Assembly (NCBI GenBank): GCA_947471505.1
Contig: CANIWM010000019.1
Span: forward strand, 18,562 to 82,561
Origin: Chthoniobacteraceae bacterium
Lineage (GTDB): Bacteria; Verrucomicrobiota; Verrucomicrobiia; Chthoniobacterales; Chthoniobacteraceae
Reading direction: 5' to 3'
DNA length: 64,000 bases
Shown here: positions 27,096 through 35,786 of the stretch, piece by piece
How positions within the stretch are numbered: the stretch's first letter is position 1
How the letters are laid out: every line of letters begins with the position of its first letter
The notes under the pieces: model-generated
Databases searched by the model: none
What the model was told of the DNA's origin: nothing
Seen by the model: only the letters and a program-made list of their open reading frames with translations
Position numbers and translations under genes: made by a program

Positions 27096-29126
27096 GTGGG
27101 CGCACTGCCCACAACTGGAACCCGAGCCATCAATCTGCAGGGCGGAAATTTGCAAATGAACGTGGGGGGTGCCTTTGGTTCGGGCACGACGCTCAATGTA
27201 AGTCCGGCTGGAGGCACTCTCAGCCCTTTCAGCAGTTCGGCGTTGAGCTTTGCGGGCAATGTCACACTCAATGGCGCCCTCGGCTTTGGTTCCCCAGGTG
27301 GCGGGACTGGGTCAAACACCACACTCAGTGGCAATTTGACCGGCCCTGGGATGTTGGGAATCGGCAAACAAACGGACGGCAAGAATACCATCGTCCTCTC
27401 GGGTGATAACAGCTCATGGACCGGCGGCGTCCGTTACGACACCGCCTTTGGCAATAGTGCCTCCGGCAACACCCACCTGCGCTTCTCCCCTTCGGTGGCG
27501 GGCCGCAATTCTGCCGGCACCGGCCCGATTGTGCTGGCGAGCGGCAATAACCCCGGAGGCATTTATTTCGATACCACGGCAGCCGGTTCGACGACTTTTT
27601 CCAATGACATCGTCAACAACCTGACCGTCACCCCCATTGTCGCTTGGGGCCTCAGCACCGGCTTGGGCACGGCGGGAACGGCGAATACTACGACGCTCTC
27701 CGGTAGTCTCGTGGGAAATCAGGGCCTCTTTTTGCAAGGCTACGCCACGAGCGACAGCGCGATCAGCGAGACGGTCCTCTCCGGCACCGTTTCGGTGAGC
27801 GGTGCAGCCACAGGCTTCAGCTACGGCACGGCCAGCGGGTCGCAAAACTTCAACAACGGACAAGGCGGCATCACCCTCGGTGTGACCAACTTCCGCGCGC
27901 TCACACTCCAAGGCACGGGAAACCTCCCGCTCGTCGAGCTACCCGTCGGCTCCGCATCCAATGGCGCGGAAGGCTTCGTGCGATTCGGCGGCGTCAACAG
28001 CTTCATCCCCGGCGCAGTCGGCCCCGGCTACCTCTCCGCGCTCCGCAAAAGCGGCACCGGCAACGATGCCCGCTTCGGCTACCTCCTTACGGGCACTGGC
28101 GGCGCGGGAACCAGCTACACGCTACCCGACGGCAAGAGCTTCCTCATCGGCTCCCTTGGCACAGGCACACGCGTCGGCGGCACACTCGGCGTCGCGGGCG
28201 GCGGAACGGCCACCTTGCTCGGCGGAGAAAGCCTCAGCGGATTCGCCAGCGGCGACATCAATATCCACGCGAACGGCTCCACCGATGCGCAGGAACTCAC
28301 CCTCCTCGCACGCGACACCGCCGACCGCCTCATCATCGGCAGCGCGGGGAATGCCGTCACCTTCGCACCCACCACCGGCGACAGCGGTGCCACGAGCGCC
28401 ATCACCCTGCTCGCCGATCGCACCGGCACGACGACTTTGCTAAAGCGCGGCCTCGGCACCATCGAGATTGTGAACGCCGAGTTCACCGGCATCGGCGGCA
28501 CCACCAACGACGACCGCGCGAACGTCTCGTGGCAGGTCAGCGAAGGCACCCTCGCCTACAACCAGACCGACGGCGCAGTCAGCGACTTCGCGGGCATCAC
28601 CGTCGGCCTCAGCGGCACACTCAGCGGCAGCGGCGTGATCAAAGGCGACGTCACCAGCGCGGGCACCATCGCCCCCGGCAACAGCATCGGCACCCTCGGC
28701 GTCAGCGACCTCATCATGTCCGGCGGCAGCACATTCGCCGTAGAAGTCGGCAGCCTCACCGCAGACAAACTCAACGTCACCGGCACCGCCGCCCTCAGTG
28801 GCACGGGCAACATCACCCTCAGCATCACCCTCACCGCCGACCCGACCGACTTCACCAGCTTCGTCCTCATCAACAACGACAGCAGCGACGCATTCGGCTT
28901 CGGGGCCAACCGCTTCAGCGTCGGCGGCACCCCGCTTAGCGACGGGGATTCCTTTATCGTCACCTCCGGCGCATTTACGCAGGAGTTCCAAATCGACTAC
29001 ACGTTCAACGGCGGAGGCGACGCGCAAAACAACGACGTCGCGCTGCTCGCAGTCCCAGAGCCCGGCAGCGCAGCGCTATTGCTCGGAGGACTGGCGTTGC
29101 TCGCCGCTCGCCGCCGCCGGAGCTAG
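27096..29126 (+). CDS. Giant beta-strand-repeat protein, fragment 3 with PEP-CTERM tail
   Basis: 676 residues in a frame that can be followed upstream through GSTLIINAVGALPTTG, so the annotated GTG at 27096 is not a true start. It carries the last passenger repeats (ISVGLSGTLSGSGVIKGDVTSAGTIAPGNSIGTLGVSDL), and a tail, VPEPGSAALLLGGLALLAARRRR: a PEP motif, a hydrophobic span and a basic end. PEP-CTERM tails are cleaved by exosortase and mark proteins for the cell surface or matrix. No exosortase gene is in the window. Joined without the stop and shift, 21787-29126 would encode about 2446 residues. Confidence 0.72.
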   Translation: MGALPTTGTRAINLQGGNLQMNVGGAFGSGTTLNVSPAGGTLSPFSSSALSFAGNVTLNGALGFGSPGGGTGSNTTLSGNLTGPGMLGIGKQTDGKNTIVLSGDNSSWTGGVRYDTAFGNSASGNTHLRFSPSVAGRNSAGTGPIVLASGNNPGGIYFDTTAAGSTTFSNDIVNNLTVTPIVAWGLSTGLGTAGTANTTTLSGSLVGNQGLFLQGYATSDSAISETVLSGTVSVSGAATGFSYGTASGSQNFNNGQGGITLGVTNFRALTLQGTGNLPLVELPVGSASNGAEGFVRFGGVNSFIPGAVGPGYLSALRKSGTGNDARFGYLLTGTGGAGTSYTLPDGKSFLIGSLGTGTRVGGTLGVAGGGTATLLGGESLSGFASGDINIHANGSTDAQELTLLARDTADRLIIGSAGNAVTFAPTTGDSGATSAITLLADRTGTTTLLKRGLGTIEIVNAEFTGIGGTTNDDRANVSWQVSEGTLAYNQTDGAVSDFAGITVGLSGTLSGSGVIKGDVTSAGTIAPGNSIGTLGVSDLIMSGGSTFAVEVGSLTADKLNVTGTAALSGTGNITLSITLTADPTDFTSFVLINNDSSDAFGFGANRFSVGGTPLSDGDSFIVTSGAFTQEFQIDYTFNGGGDAQNNDVALLAVPEPGSAALLLGGLALLAARRRRS

Positions 29127-29142
29127 CGGCAGACCGCAGCTC
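29120..29142. terminator. Hairpin between the two convergent giant genes
   Basis: GAGCT (29120-29124) pairs with AGCTC (29138-29142) and GCGG (29126-29129) with CCGC (29134-29137), with loop CAGA and one bulged A. It overlaps the stop of the plus-strand gene and lies 25 bases beyond the stop of the minus-strand gene. There is no U tract in either direction, so a bidirectional terminator is only a suggestion. Confidence 0.35.
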
Positions 29143-29166
29143 GGAAAACTAGCGCGCCGACCGCGA

Positions 29167-32100
29167 CTACGAAGGCTCGACCCGCCTGCGGCGCACACCG
29201 AGCATGGTGGCGATGCCGCCGAGCAGGAGCATCGCGCTGCCGGGCTCTGGCACCACGGTGAAAGCGACATCGTTGCCGCCAGTAAGGCTCATTCCCTCGG
29301 CGTTTGCGGTGTAGGTGATGGTGAAATCCTTATCGCCGACGCTGAACATGCCGCCTTCCGCGAGGCCGGTGAATGTGCCGGTGATCGCATCGGTGCCGTC
29401 GTTGAGGACCACGAAGTAGTCGCCATTCAAAAAGCCGACTCCGGTGCTGATGCTGAGAGTCGCTCCACCGAGGTTCACGGCACCAGTCACGCTGAGTTGA
29501 TCGTAGCCGGTGACGGGCGTCGGGCCGTTGAGTTCGAGGCTGAGCGTGGTTCCGCTCGCCATGCTGAGGCTCAGCGTGCTCAGTTTTCCTGGCGAGTTGC
29601 CCGGTGCGATGGTGGCTCCGTTCTGAACGGTGACGGTTCCATTGATATTACCGCCGCCGCCGACAGTGCTTCCCGAGCCGTCCACGGTGACTGCGCTGCC
29701 GCTGAGGCTGCCGCTCACGATGAGTGTGCCTGAATTCACGGTGGTGGGTCCGGTGTAAGTAGAGGTTCCAGCGAGCGTGAGGGTTCCGTTTCCGACCTTC
29801 GTGAGTTTGCCGGGGCCGGAGATCGCGCCTGCAAAGCTCGTGCTGCTCGCGTCGCCCACGGTGAGCGCGGCGGCGCCGAGCGTCACGCGACTCGTCGGGT
29901 CGGACGATGAAAGCGAGGCGATGGTCTGGTAATTTTCGCCGCCAAGATCGAGCGTGCCGCCGCCGGAGAGTGTCACGGGCGTGGTTGCGGGCAGGAGGTT
30001 TCCGATGCCTGCACCGGTGCCGAACCACTTGTAGTTCAGATACGTTTCAATCTGCTGGCGCTGCTCGTTGGAGACGACGGTGTCGAAGATGAGGACCTCG
30101 GCCTGTGACTGATTGCCGGAATGGTAAATGCGGTCCTTGTTGAAGCTGTCCAAGGCGAAGGCGTTACCGTTGCCGATAATTTCCACGAGGTTGTAGCCGT
30201 TGTTCGAGGCAGTCGGCATGGGTGTGGTCGTCGGCGTCGCGACGAGCGAACTGTTCACATAGACGGTGCCGAGGAAATTGACTTGGCCGTAGTCGATCAA
30301 AAGCGGGTCCGCAGGGTTGTTGTCGTTAGGGCGGTGCAGTGAGTAATTGACGCTATCCGTTGCTAGGAAGCTGCTGCCTTTGAAGACCGAGAACATCGAG
30401 CGGACGTTGGTATCGCGGGTGAATGCGAGCGCCTGGCTGTCGGTTGCGTTGGTATTTCCGAGGAAGCTGATCGCACCCAAGCCCGTGCCGGTGCCGGCGT
30501 TGGCGATGAAAGTGGGCGTTCCGTTTCCTCCGGGGACGGTTGCGTTCGCGCCATTGCCGCTGAGGTCGCTCCATGTGGAGACCCCAGCGCCATTGGCGAG
30601 CCCGAGATTCGAGGCGTCGAACCGCCGCGCTGCGCCTGTGACTGCCGAGACACTGAGTGTGCCGCCAGTGATGTTGGTTGCGCCCGCGTATGTGTTGGTG
30701 CCCGTGAGCGTGATCGTGCCGGTGCCGGCCTGCGTCAGCCCGCCGGTGCCTGTGATGGCGTTCCGCAGGATGAGCGCGTTGGTGCGATTGATACTCAGCG
30801 TGCCGTTGTTCGCAATCGCGGCGGTGGACGTTCCGAGCGCTCCGGCGGTGCCGCCGAGTTCCAGTGTGCCGTTGCTGATCGTCGTGACGCCAGCGTAGGT
30901 GTTTGCGCCAGTCAGCGTCAGTCGGCCCGCCCCGGTTTTTGTCAGAGTTCCGGGGCCGGAAATGGCGCCGTCGAAGGTCGTGTTGGTCGCATTCCCGACC
31001 GTGAGCGATGTGTCGTTAAAGACTTTGCTGCCAAGCGTATCCGTCGAGGACAGCGAGCCGATGGTCTGCGCGCCGATGAGGTCGAGCGTGCCTCCATTTG
31101 AGATGGTGACGGGCGTATTCGAGGGCAGCGCCGCCGCAGCGCCGTTGCCGAACCATTTATTGCTCAGGTAGGATTCGTTGTGCAGGCGCTGCGACTCGGT
31201 GAGGACGGTGTCGTAGATGAGCACTTCGGCCTGCGACTGGTTGCCAGCGTGGATGGTCCCGCGATCCTTGTTGAAGCTGTCGAGGGCGAAGGCGTTGCCG
31301 TTGGTGATGACTTCCACGAGGTTGTAGCCGTTGGCTACGTTCGTTGGCATCGGCGTGGTGAGCGGGGCTCCCACGAGCGATCCGTTCACGTACACGGACC
31401 CGAGATAATTGATCTGACCATAGTCGGCGAGAAGAGCGTCGGCAGCATTGTCATCAGTCGGGCGATGGAGCGCGTAGGTGCCACCAGTGCTGTCCGTCGC
31501 GAGGAAGCTGTTCCCTTTGAAAATCGAGAACATCGAACGGACGTTGGCGTCGCGGGTAAATGTGAACGCCCCGCTGGCGGCAGCGCCGCCATTCTTCGGG
31601 AGATTGATCGCGCCCAGTCCCGTGCCGGTGCCGGCGTTGGCGATGTAAGTGGGCGTCGCATTTCCTCCGGGGACGGTCGCATTTGCGCCGTTGCCGCTGA
31701 GGTCGTTCCATGTGGACACACCAGCACCATCGGCGAGGCCGAGGTTCGAGGCGTCAAACCGCCGCGCAGCTCCCGCGACTGGTGCGGTAGCGACGCCGAC
31801 GATGCGTAAAGTGCCGCCGCTGATGTCCGTGGCACCGCCGTAAGTGAGTGCGCCTGTGAGTGTGGTCGTGCCCGTTCCCGCGTGGGTGAGTCCGCCCGTG
31901 CCGTTGATGGCGGAGGGCACTGAGAGCGTCGTGCTCGGGCTAAACCGCAGCGCCGCGTTGGTGGTGATTGGGCCCGAACCGAGCTTGCCTGCGCCGCTGA
32001 GTTCCAGCGTGCCGTTGTTGATCGTCGTCCGTCCGCTGTGGGTGTTCGCCCCGGTGAGTGTGAGTTTGCCGGTGCCGACTTTCGTCAGGGTTCCGGTGTC

Positions 32101-33465
32101 GGAGATGACTCCGGCAAAGGTCGTGTCGTTTGCATCGCCCACGGTGAGTGCCGCGCCGCCGAGCGTCACGCGGGTCGTCGAGTCCGACGAGGAAAGCGAA
32201 GCGATGGTCTGGAAGTTCTCACCGCTAAGGTCGAGCGTTCCATTGCCGGAAATGGTGACGGGCGTGGTGGCGGGCAGGAGGTTGCCGACACCGGAACCGT
32301 TGCCGAACCATTTGTAATTCAGATACGTCTCGACCTGCACGCGGTCGGTATTGCTCAGCGCGGCGTTGAAGATAATGACCTCGCCGATTTGCTGGCCACC
32401 GATGCGTCCGCCGATATTACGGTCATTCGCTAGGGCGTTGGACTGCACGTTGCCCGTGGTGATGACGTCTATCATCTGGTAGCCGCCGGAAAGCGCGGTG
32501 GTCGTGCCGTTCACCTGCGTTCCATTCAGGTAGGTCTGGCCGTTCTGGATGTTGGCGTTCGTGTAGGGTGTGCTCCAAATCTTTCCGGTCGGCGAGGCGA
32601 CAGTGGCTTCTTCACGGTGAAAATCATAAGCGCCCGTGCTGCCGAGCAGGAAGTTGCCGCCTTTCATCACCCAGAAGACGCTGCGGATGTCGGTGATGTT
32701 GGCGTTAAACTGCATCCACTGGCCGGAGCTGGTCGTCGCGCCGAAATCCACCATCGTCTTCGACGGTCCGGTGAAAGCGTTGTCCGTCGTCAGATTCGGT
32801 CGCGCCGCCGCGTTCCCCTGTGTGGCGAAGTTCGTGCCGCCGCCTGCGTCACTCCACTGCGTGACTGCGGTGCCGCTGGTCGCGAGGCTTGAGGTCTTCG
32901 CCGAGTCGAGCCACAGCGAGGAACCACCGCCAACAGCCGGGCGGAGCGTGCCTGCGGTGATCGTGGTTGCACCGGAATACGTGCCGACCCCCGAGAGCGT
33001 CGTCGTCCCGGTGCCGACTTGCGTGAGCGTGCCCGTGCCGTCGATCGGACCTGCGACGCTGAGCGCATTGGTCCGATTCAGCCGCAGTGTGCCGTTGTTG
33101 GTGATGGGCCCCGTCCCGAGTTTTCCGGCAGCACCGCCAAGCTCCAGCGTGCCGCTGCTGATCGTCGTCCGACCGGAGTAGGTATTCGCGCCAGTGAGCG
33201 TGAGGGTGTTATTGCCGAGTTTGGTGAGCGGTCTGGCAGCGGTGAGAGCGGTCGATTGGGTAAAGCTGCCCGCCGTGGTATCGAGCGCTAACCCAGACGC
33301 CGCATTCAAGTTGAAACCAGCGAGAGTGTTCGTGTTGAAAAGGTCTGCCACGTTGGCATCACTGTAATCGCCAGAGACCGCGCCGACACCGAGACCGACG
33401 GTACCCGCAGCGGCCGCCGTGACGGTGGTGCCCGGGGAGCGGGCAGCCGTATTGGGGAAGGTCAA
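29167..33465 (-). CDS. Second giant PEP-CTERM beta-strand-repeat protein with three LamG-like modules, downstream part
   Basis: About 1430 residues in the same frame as the upstream part (33496-34815), separated from it only by the TAA at 33496-33498. It contains passenger repeats of the form [31 protein letters not shown]. Three LamG/concanavalin-like modules alternate with them, each ending near NYKWFG or NKWFGNG (complementary to about 32300, 31150 and 30020). It ends FTVVPEPGSAMLLLGGIATMLGVRRRR, a PEP-CTERM tail nearly parallel to that of the convergent giant gene. This is probably a surface adhesin or matrix protein. Without the stop, 29167-34815 encodes 1882 residues. Confidence 0.75.
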   Translation of the reverse strand: MTFPNTAARSPGTTVTAAAAGTVGLGVGAVSGDYSDANVADLFNTNTLAGFNLNAASGLALDTTAGSFTQSTALTAARPLTKLGNNTLTLTGANTYSGRTTISSGTLELGGAAGKLGTGPITNNGTLRLNRTNALSVAGPIDGTGTLTQVGTGTTTLSGVGTYSGATTITAGTLRPAVGGGSSLWLDSAKTSSLATSGTAVTQWSDAGGGTNFATQGNAAARPNLTTDNAFTGPSKTMVDFGATTSSGQWMQFNANITDIRSVFWVMKGGNFLLGSTGAYDFHREEATVASPTGKIWSTPYTNANIQNGQTYLNGTQVNGTTTALSGGYQMIDVITTGNVQSNALANDRNIGGRIGGQQIGEVIIFNAALSNTDRVQVETYLNYKWFGNGSGVGNLLPATTPVTISGNGTLDLSGENFQTIASLSSSDSTTRVTLGGAALTVGDANDTTFAGVISDTGTLTKVGTGKLTLTGANTHSGRTTINNGTLELSGAGKLGSGPITTNAALRFSPSTTLSVPSAINGTGGLTHAGTGTTTLTGALTYGGATDISGGTLRIVGVATAPVAGAARRFDASNLGLADGAGVSTWNDLSGNGANATVPGGNATPTYIANAGTGTGLGAINLPKNGGAAASGAFTFTRDANVRSMFSIFKGNSFLATDSTGGTYALHRPTDDNAADALLADYGQINYLGSVYVNGSLVGAPLTTPMPTNVANGYNLVEVITNGNAFALDSFNKDRGTIHAGNQSQAEVLIYDTVLTESQRLHNESYLSNKWFGNGAAAALPSNTPVTISNGGTLDLIGAQTIGSLSSTDTLGSKVFNDTSLTVGNATNTTFDGAISGPGTLTKTGAGRLTLTGANTYAGVTTISNGTLELGGTAGALGTSTAAIANNGTLSINRTNALILRNAITGTGGLTQAGTGTITLTGTNTYAGATNITGGTLSVSAVTGAARRFDASNLGLANGAGVSTWSDLSGNGANATVPGGNGTPTFIANAGTGTGLGAISFLGNTNATDSQALAFTRDTNVRSMFSVFKGSSFLATDSVNYSLHRPNDNNPADPLLIDYGQVNFLGTVYVNSSLVATPTTTPMPTASNNGYNLVEIIGNGNAFALDSFNKDRIYHSGNQSQAEVLIFDTVVSNEQRQQIETYLNYKWFGTGAGIGNLLPATTPVTLSGGGTLDLGGENYQTIASLSSSDPTSRVTLGAAALTVGDASSTSFAGAISGPGKLTKVGNGTLTLAGTSTYTGPTTVNSGTLIVSGSLSGSAVTVDGSGSTVGGGGNINGTVTVQNGATIAPGNSPGKLSTLSLSMASGTTLSLELNGPTPVTGYDQLSVTGAVNLGGATLSISTGVGFLNGDYFVVLNDGTDAITGTFTGLAEGGMFSVGDKDFTITYTANAEGMSLTGGNDVAFTVVPEPGSAMLLLGGIATMLGVRRRRVEPS
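30000..32940 (-). repeat. Three copies of a LamG-like module, about 1.13-1.16 kb apart
   Basis: Modules occupy roughly 32290-32940, 31130-31770 and 30000-30640 on the minus strand. The second and third share RRFDASNLGLA, GAGVSTW, DLSGNGANATVPGGN, RDTNVRSMFS and ALDSFNKDR. The first is more diverged but keeps RSVFWVMKGGNFLL and YLNYKWFGNG. The matching AACCA anchors at 32306, 31151 and 30023 are 1155 and 1128 bases apart, so each module-plus-spacer is about 376-385 residues. Confidence 0.75.
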
Positions 33466-33816
33466 AATACCGCCATTGACCGATGTCGCCCCTACTTAGG
33501 TATTCGCGCCGGTGAGCGTGAGAGTGTTATTGCCGAGCTTGGTGAGCGCTCTCGCGGCTGTGAGCGCGGTCGATTGGGTAAAATTGCCAGCCGTGGTGTC
33601 GATGGCCACACCAGACGCCGCATTCAGGTTGAAACCCGCGAGGGTGTTCGTGTTGAACAGAGCCGCCACATCCGCATCGCTGTAATCACCGGAGACCGCG
33701 CCGACGCCGAGGCCGACAGTGCCCGTAGCGGCAGTGGTGACAGTGGTGCCCGAGGATCGGGCCGCAGTATTGCCGAAGGTCAAAATGCCGTTATTGACCG
33801 AAGTCGCGCCCGTGTA
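33181..33816 (-). repeat. 318-bp tandem duplication (106 residues per copy)
   Basis: The copies 33181-33498 and 33499-33816 line up with a constant offset of 318 bases: GGTATTCGCGCC at 33181 and 33499, GTCAAAATAC at 33461 and GTCAAAATGC at 33779. Both encode [17 protein letters not shown] and [13 protein letters not shown]. The unit boundary falls on the ANTY motif. At that place TAC (Tyr) is read at 33814-33816 and at 33178-33180, but TAA at 33496-33498. Confidence 0.85.
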
Positions 33817-34815
33817 GGTGTTGGCACCTTTGAAGATCACCGTGCCCGTGCCTGTCTTATTGACGATGCTTCCGCCGGTGATGCCGTTGGCGTCGGCACT
33901 GTTGAAGGTGTAATTGACCGCGTTGTTCAAGAAATTGACTGTGCCGATGCTCGCACCACCGGCAGCCACCGTGATGTTGCTGTTCGTCACCGCGTTTTTG
34001 AAACCATCCGTATCAGCAAACGAGACGCTCGTCGTCAGCCCTGAGACGGTCGCGAAAATCTGACCGCCCGTGAAGTTCGCCGTCCCGCCGTCCCATGCGC
34101 CGTTCGTCGCGCCGCTCCAAATGCCCGTCACGTCCCGCACTTGGAGGGCGTTGAGCTGGCTGGATTGCGAGCCCGCGTTGTTCGCGAGTAACGTGAACGC
34201 CTGACTCGTGCCGCCAGCGGTGAAGCCGCCAATCGTAAACTGCCCCACGCCGCCATCGACGTTAGTGTTGTTGTAGTCGAGCCCTATGCTATTGCCACCG
34301 CTGCTGGAGATGACTTCGGACCGGTTCACGCCACCGAGATTGCGGTTATCATTCACCCAAACCTGCGTGGCATACACGTGTCCGGTAGTCAGGTTGTTGA
34401 GGTTCACCGTGGCAGTCGTCCCACCGTTGGTATAGTTCCCGCCCTGGAGAACAGCCCGATATGGGGCCGAAAGCCCGCTCCAAGTCCCTCCGCCAGCGCT
34501 GCCAAAGGCGCTCCCATTATTCGGCCCATCAAACCCAGTCATCGTCACGTCGCTCCCCAAGTTCGTCGTGCTCGCACCTGCGGCAAAAGACACGCCGTTC
34601 ACGGTCTGCGCGCTGTTCGATAAATCGTAAGCGTAATTGAAGACGCCGAGCGTAAAAACATCGGTATCCCCCGCGATGGTCGTCGCCGGGCCAAAGGTGA
34701 TGTTTTGCGAATAGCCCGTCGCAGCAAAGCAGAGCGACGCCGCTGCGATTGCGAGGTGGGATTTACGGAGAAGGGCGGCAACGCTTCCAGAGAGTATATT
34801 GTGAGGTGTGTTCAT
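33496..34815 (-). CDS. Second giant beta-strand-repeat protein, N-terminal part (stops at in-frame TAA)
   Basis: 439 residues with an N-terminal export signal ([16 protein letters not shown], hydrophobic stretch to about residue 36). About 200 residues of a non-repeat beta-rich domain follow ([72 protein letters not shown]). Then the first passenger repeats begin ([22 protein letters not shown]). Translation ends at a TAA that replaces the conserved Tyr of the ANTY motif, after which the same frame continues for 1.4 kb of codons. The ATG at 34815 was chosen because it precedes the signal. Confidence 0.75.
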   Translation of the reverse strand: MNTPHNILSGSVAALLRKSHLAIAAASLCFAATGYSQNITFGPATTIAGDTDVFTLGVFNYAYDLSNSAQTVNGVSFAAGASTTNLGSDVTMTGFDGPNNGSAFGSAGGGTWSGLSAPYRAVLQGGNYTNGGTTATVNLNNLTTGHVYATQVWVNDNRNLGGVNRSEVISSSGGNSIGLDYNNTNVDGGVGQFTIGGFTAGGTSQAFTLLANNAGSQSSQLNALQVRDVTGIWSGATNGAWDGGTANFTGGQIFATVSGLTTSVSFADTDGFKNAVTNSNITVAAGGASIGTVNFLNNAVNYTFNSADANGITGGSIVNKTGTGTVIFKGANTYTGATSVNNGILTFGNTAARSSGTTVTTAATGTVGLGVGAVSGDYSDADVAALFNTNTLAGFNLNAASGVAIDTTAGNFTQSTALTAARALTKLGNNTLTLTGANT

Positions 34816-34896
34816 GTCGGACTGGATAACCCGAGCAAACGATTGCGCAACAACGGAAATAACGACATTTTTCGCCAATCTCGCGGCGGGGATAAA

Positions 34897-35766
34897 ATGC
34901 GGATTGCCAAGCGCGCGACGCCCCGGCAACTGGCAGCGATGATGCAACCGACTACGATCTATAATACGACGGATGGAATCTTGGCGCGACGCGGAGAAGA
35001 TGCGTTCCTTTTACCCGGCGTGACGATGGACGCCATCTTCCAGCAGGACGATCCGCACGCATGGCTGGAGCCGATGCTCAGCAAAGGCCGCCCCATGGAA
35101 CTCCCCGCGAAACTCCTCCCGCCCATCGGCACCCAAGAAGTGTGGGCCGCCGGCGTGACCTACCTCCAATCGCGCGACGCACGCATCGAAGAAAGTAAAG
35201 ACGGCGGCTCCGTCTATGATCGCGTCTATGCCGCAGACCGGCCCGAGATATTCTTCAAAGCCACGCCCCATCGCGTCGTCGGCCACAGCGCAGAGATCCG
35301 CATCCGCCAAGACTCCAAATGGAACGTCCCCGAGCCCGAAGTCACCCTCGCCATCAACACCCGAGGGCGCATCTTCGGCTACACCATCGGCAACGATGTA
35401 AGCTCGCGCGACATCGAGGGGGAAAACCCGCTCTATTTGCCGCAGGCAAAAGTGTATCTCGGCTGCTGCGCGCTGGGGCCGGGACTGGTGATACGAGAGG
35501 CGCTGCCGATGGATGCGACGATCAGCCTGCGCATTTTTCGCGGTGGAGTCTCGGTATTTGAGGGCGCAACTTCGCTGGCGCAAATGAAGCGCACCTTCCC
35601 CGAACTCGCCGGCTGGCTCTGGCGCGACAATGGGTTCCCGAGCGGCTGCTACTTGCTCACCGGCACCGGCCTTGTTCCCGGCGGAGGCTTCACCCTCCTG
35701 CCGGGCGACGATGTCCGCATCGCCGTGCAGCATCTCGGCGAGTTGCGAAACACTGTGGGGGCATAA
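34897..35766 (+). CDS. Fumarylacetoacetate hydrolase-family protein
   Basis: 289 residues. The catalytic core of the FAH superfamily is visible: [14 protein letters not shown], then [40 protein letters not shown], with the acidic metal ligands in EPE and the D in GNDVS/RDIE. The C-terminal [29 protein letters not shown] is also typical. Members hydrolyse or dehydrate beta-diketo acids; close relatives include 2-keto-3-deoxy-pentonate dehydratases. The wording [14 protein letters not shown] resembles that dehydratase branch, so sugar-acid catabolism is a reasonable guess. GGGGA lies just before the ATG at 34897, one of few clear ribosome sites here. The gene is divergent from the giant gene. 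Confidence 0.8.
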   Translation: MRIAKRATPRQLAAMMQPTTIYNTTDGILARRGEDAFLLPGVTMDAIFQQDDPHAWLEPMLSKGRPMELPAKLLPPIGTQEVWAAGVTYLQSRDARIEESKDGGSVYDRVYAADRPEIFFKATPHRVVGHSAEIRIRQDSKWNVPEPEVTLAINTRGRIFGYTIGNDVSSRDIEGENPLYLPQAKVYLGCCALGPGLVIREALPMDATISLRIFRGGVSVFEGATSLAQMKRTFPELAGWLWRDNGFPSGCYLLTGTGLVPGGGFTLLPGDDVRIAVQHLGELRNTVGA

Positions 35767-35786
35767 AGTGCCAGCTTGACCGCCTG

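Noticed and set aside
22216..29027. Several antisense open frames in the giant repeat gene
   Set aside because: Repetitive Gly/Thr/Asn codons give open antisense frames; none has a signal or domain.
21787..34815. CRISPR array or satellite DNA, suggested by the dense repetition
   Set aside because: The repetition is protein-level beta-strand repeats with variable spacing, not identical direct repeats with spacers.
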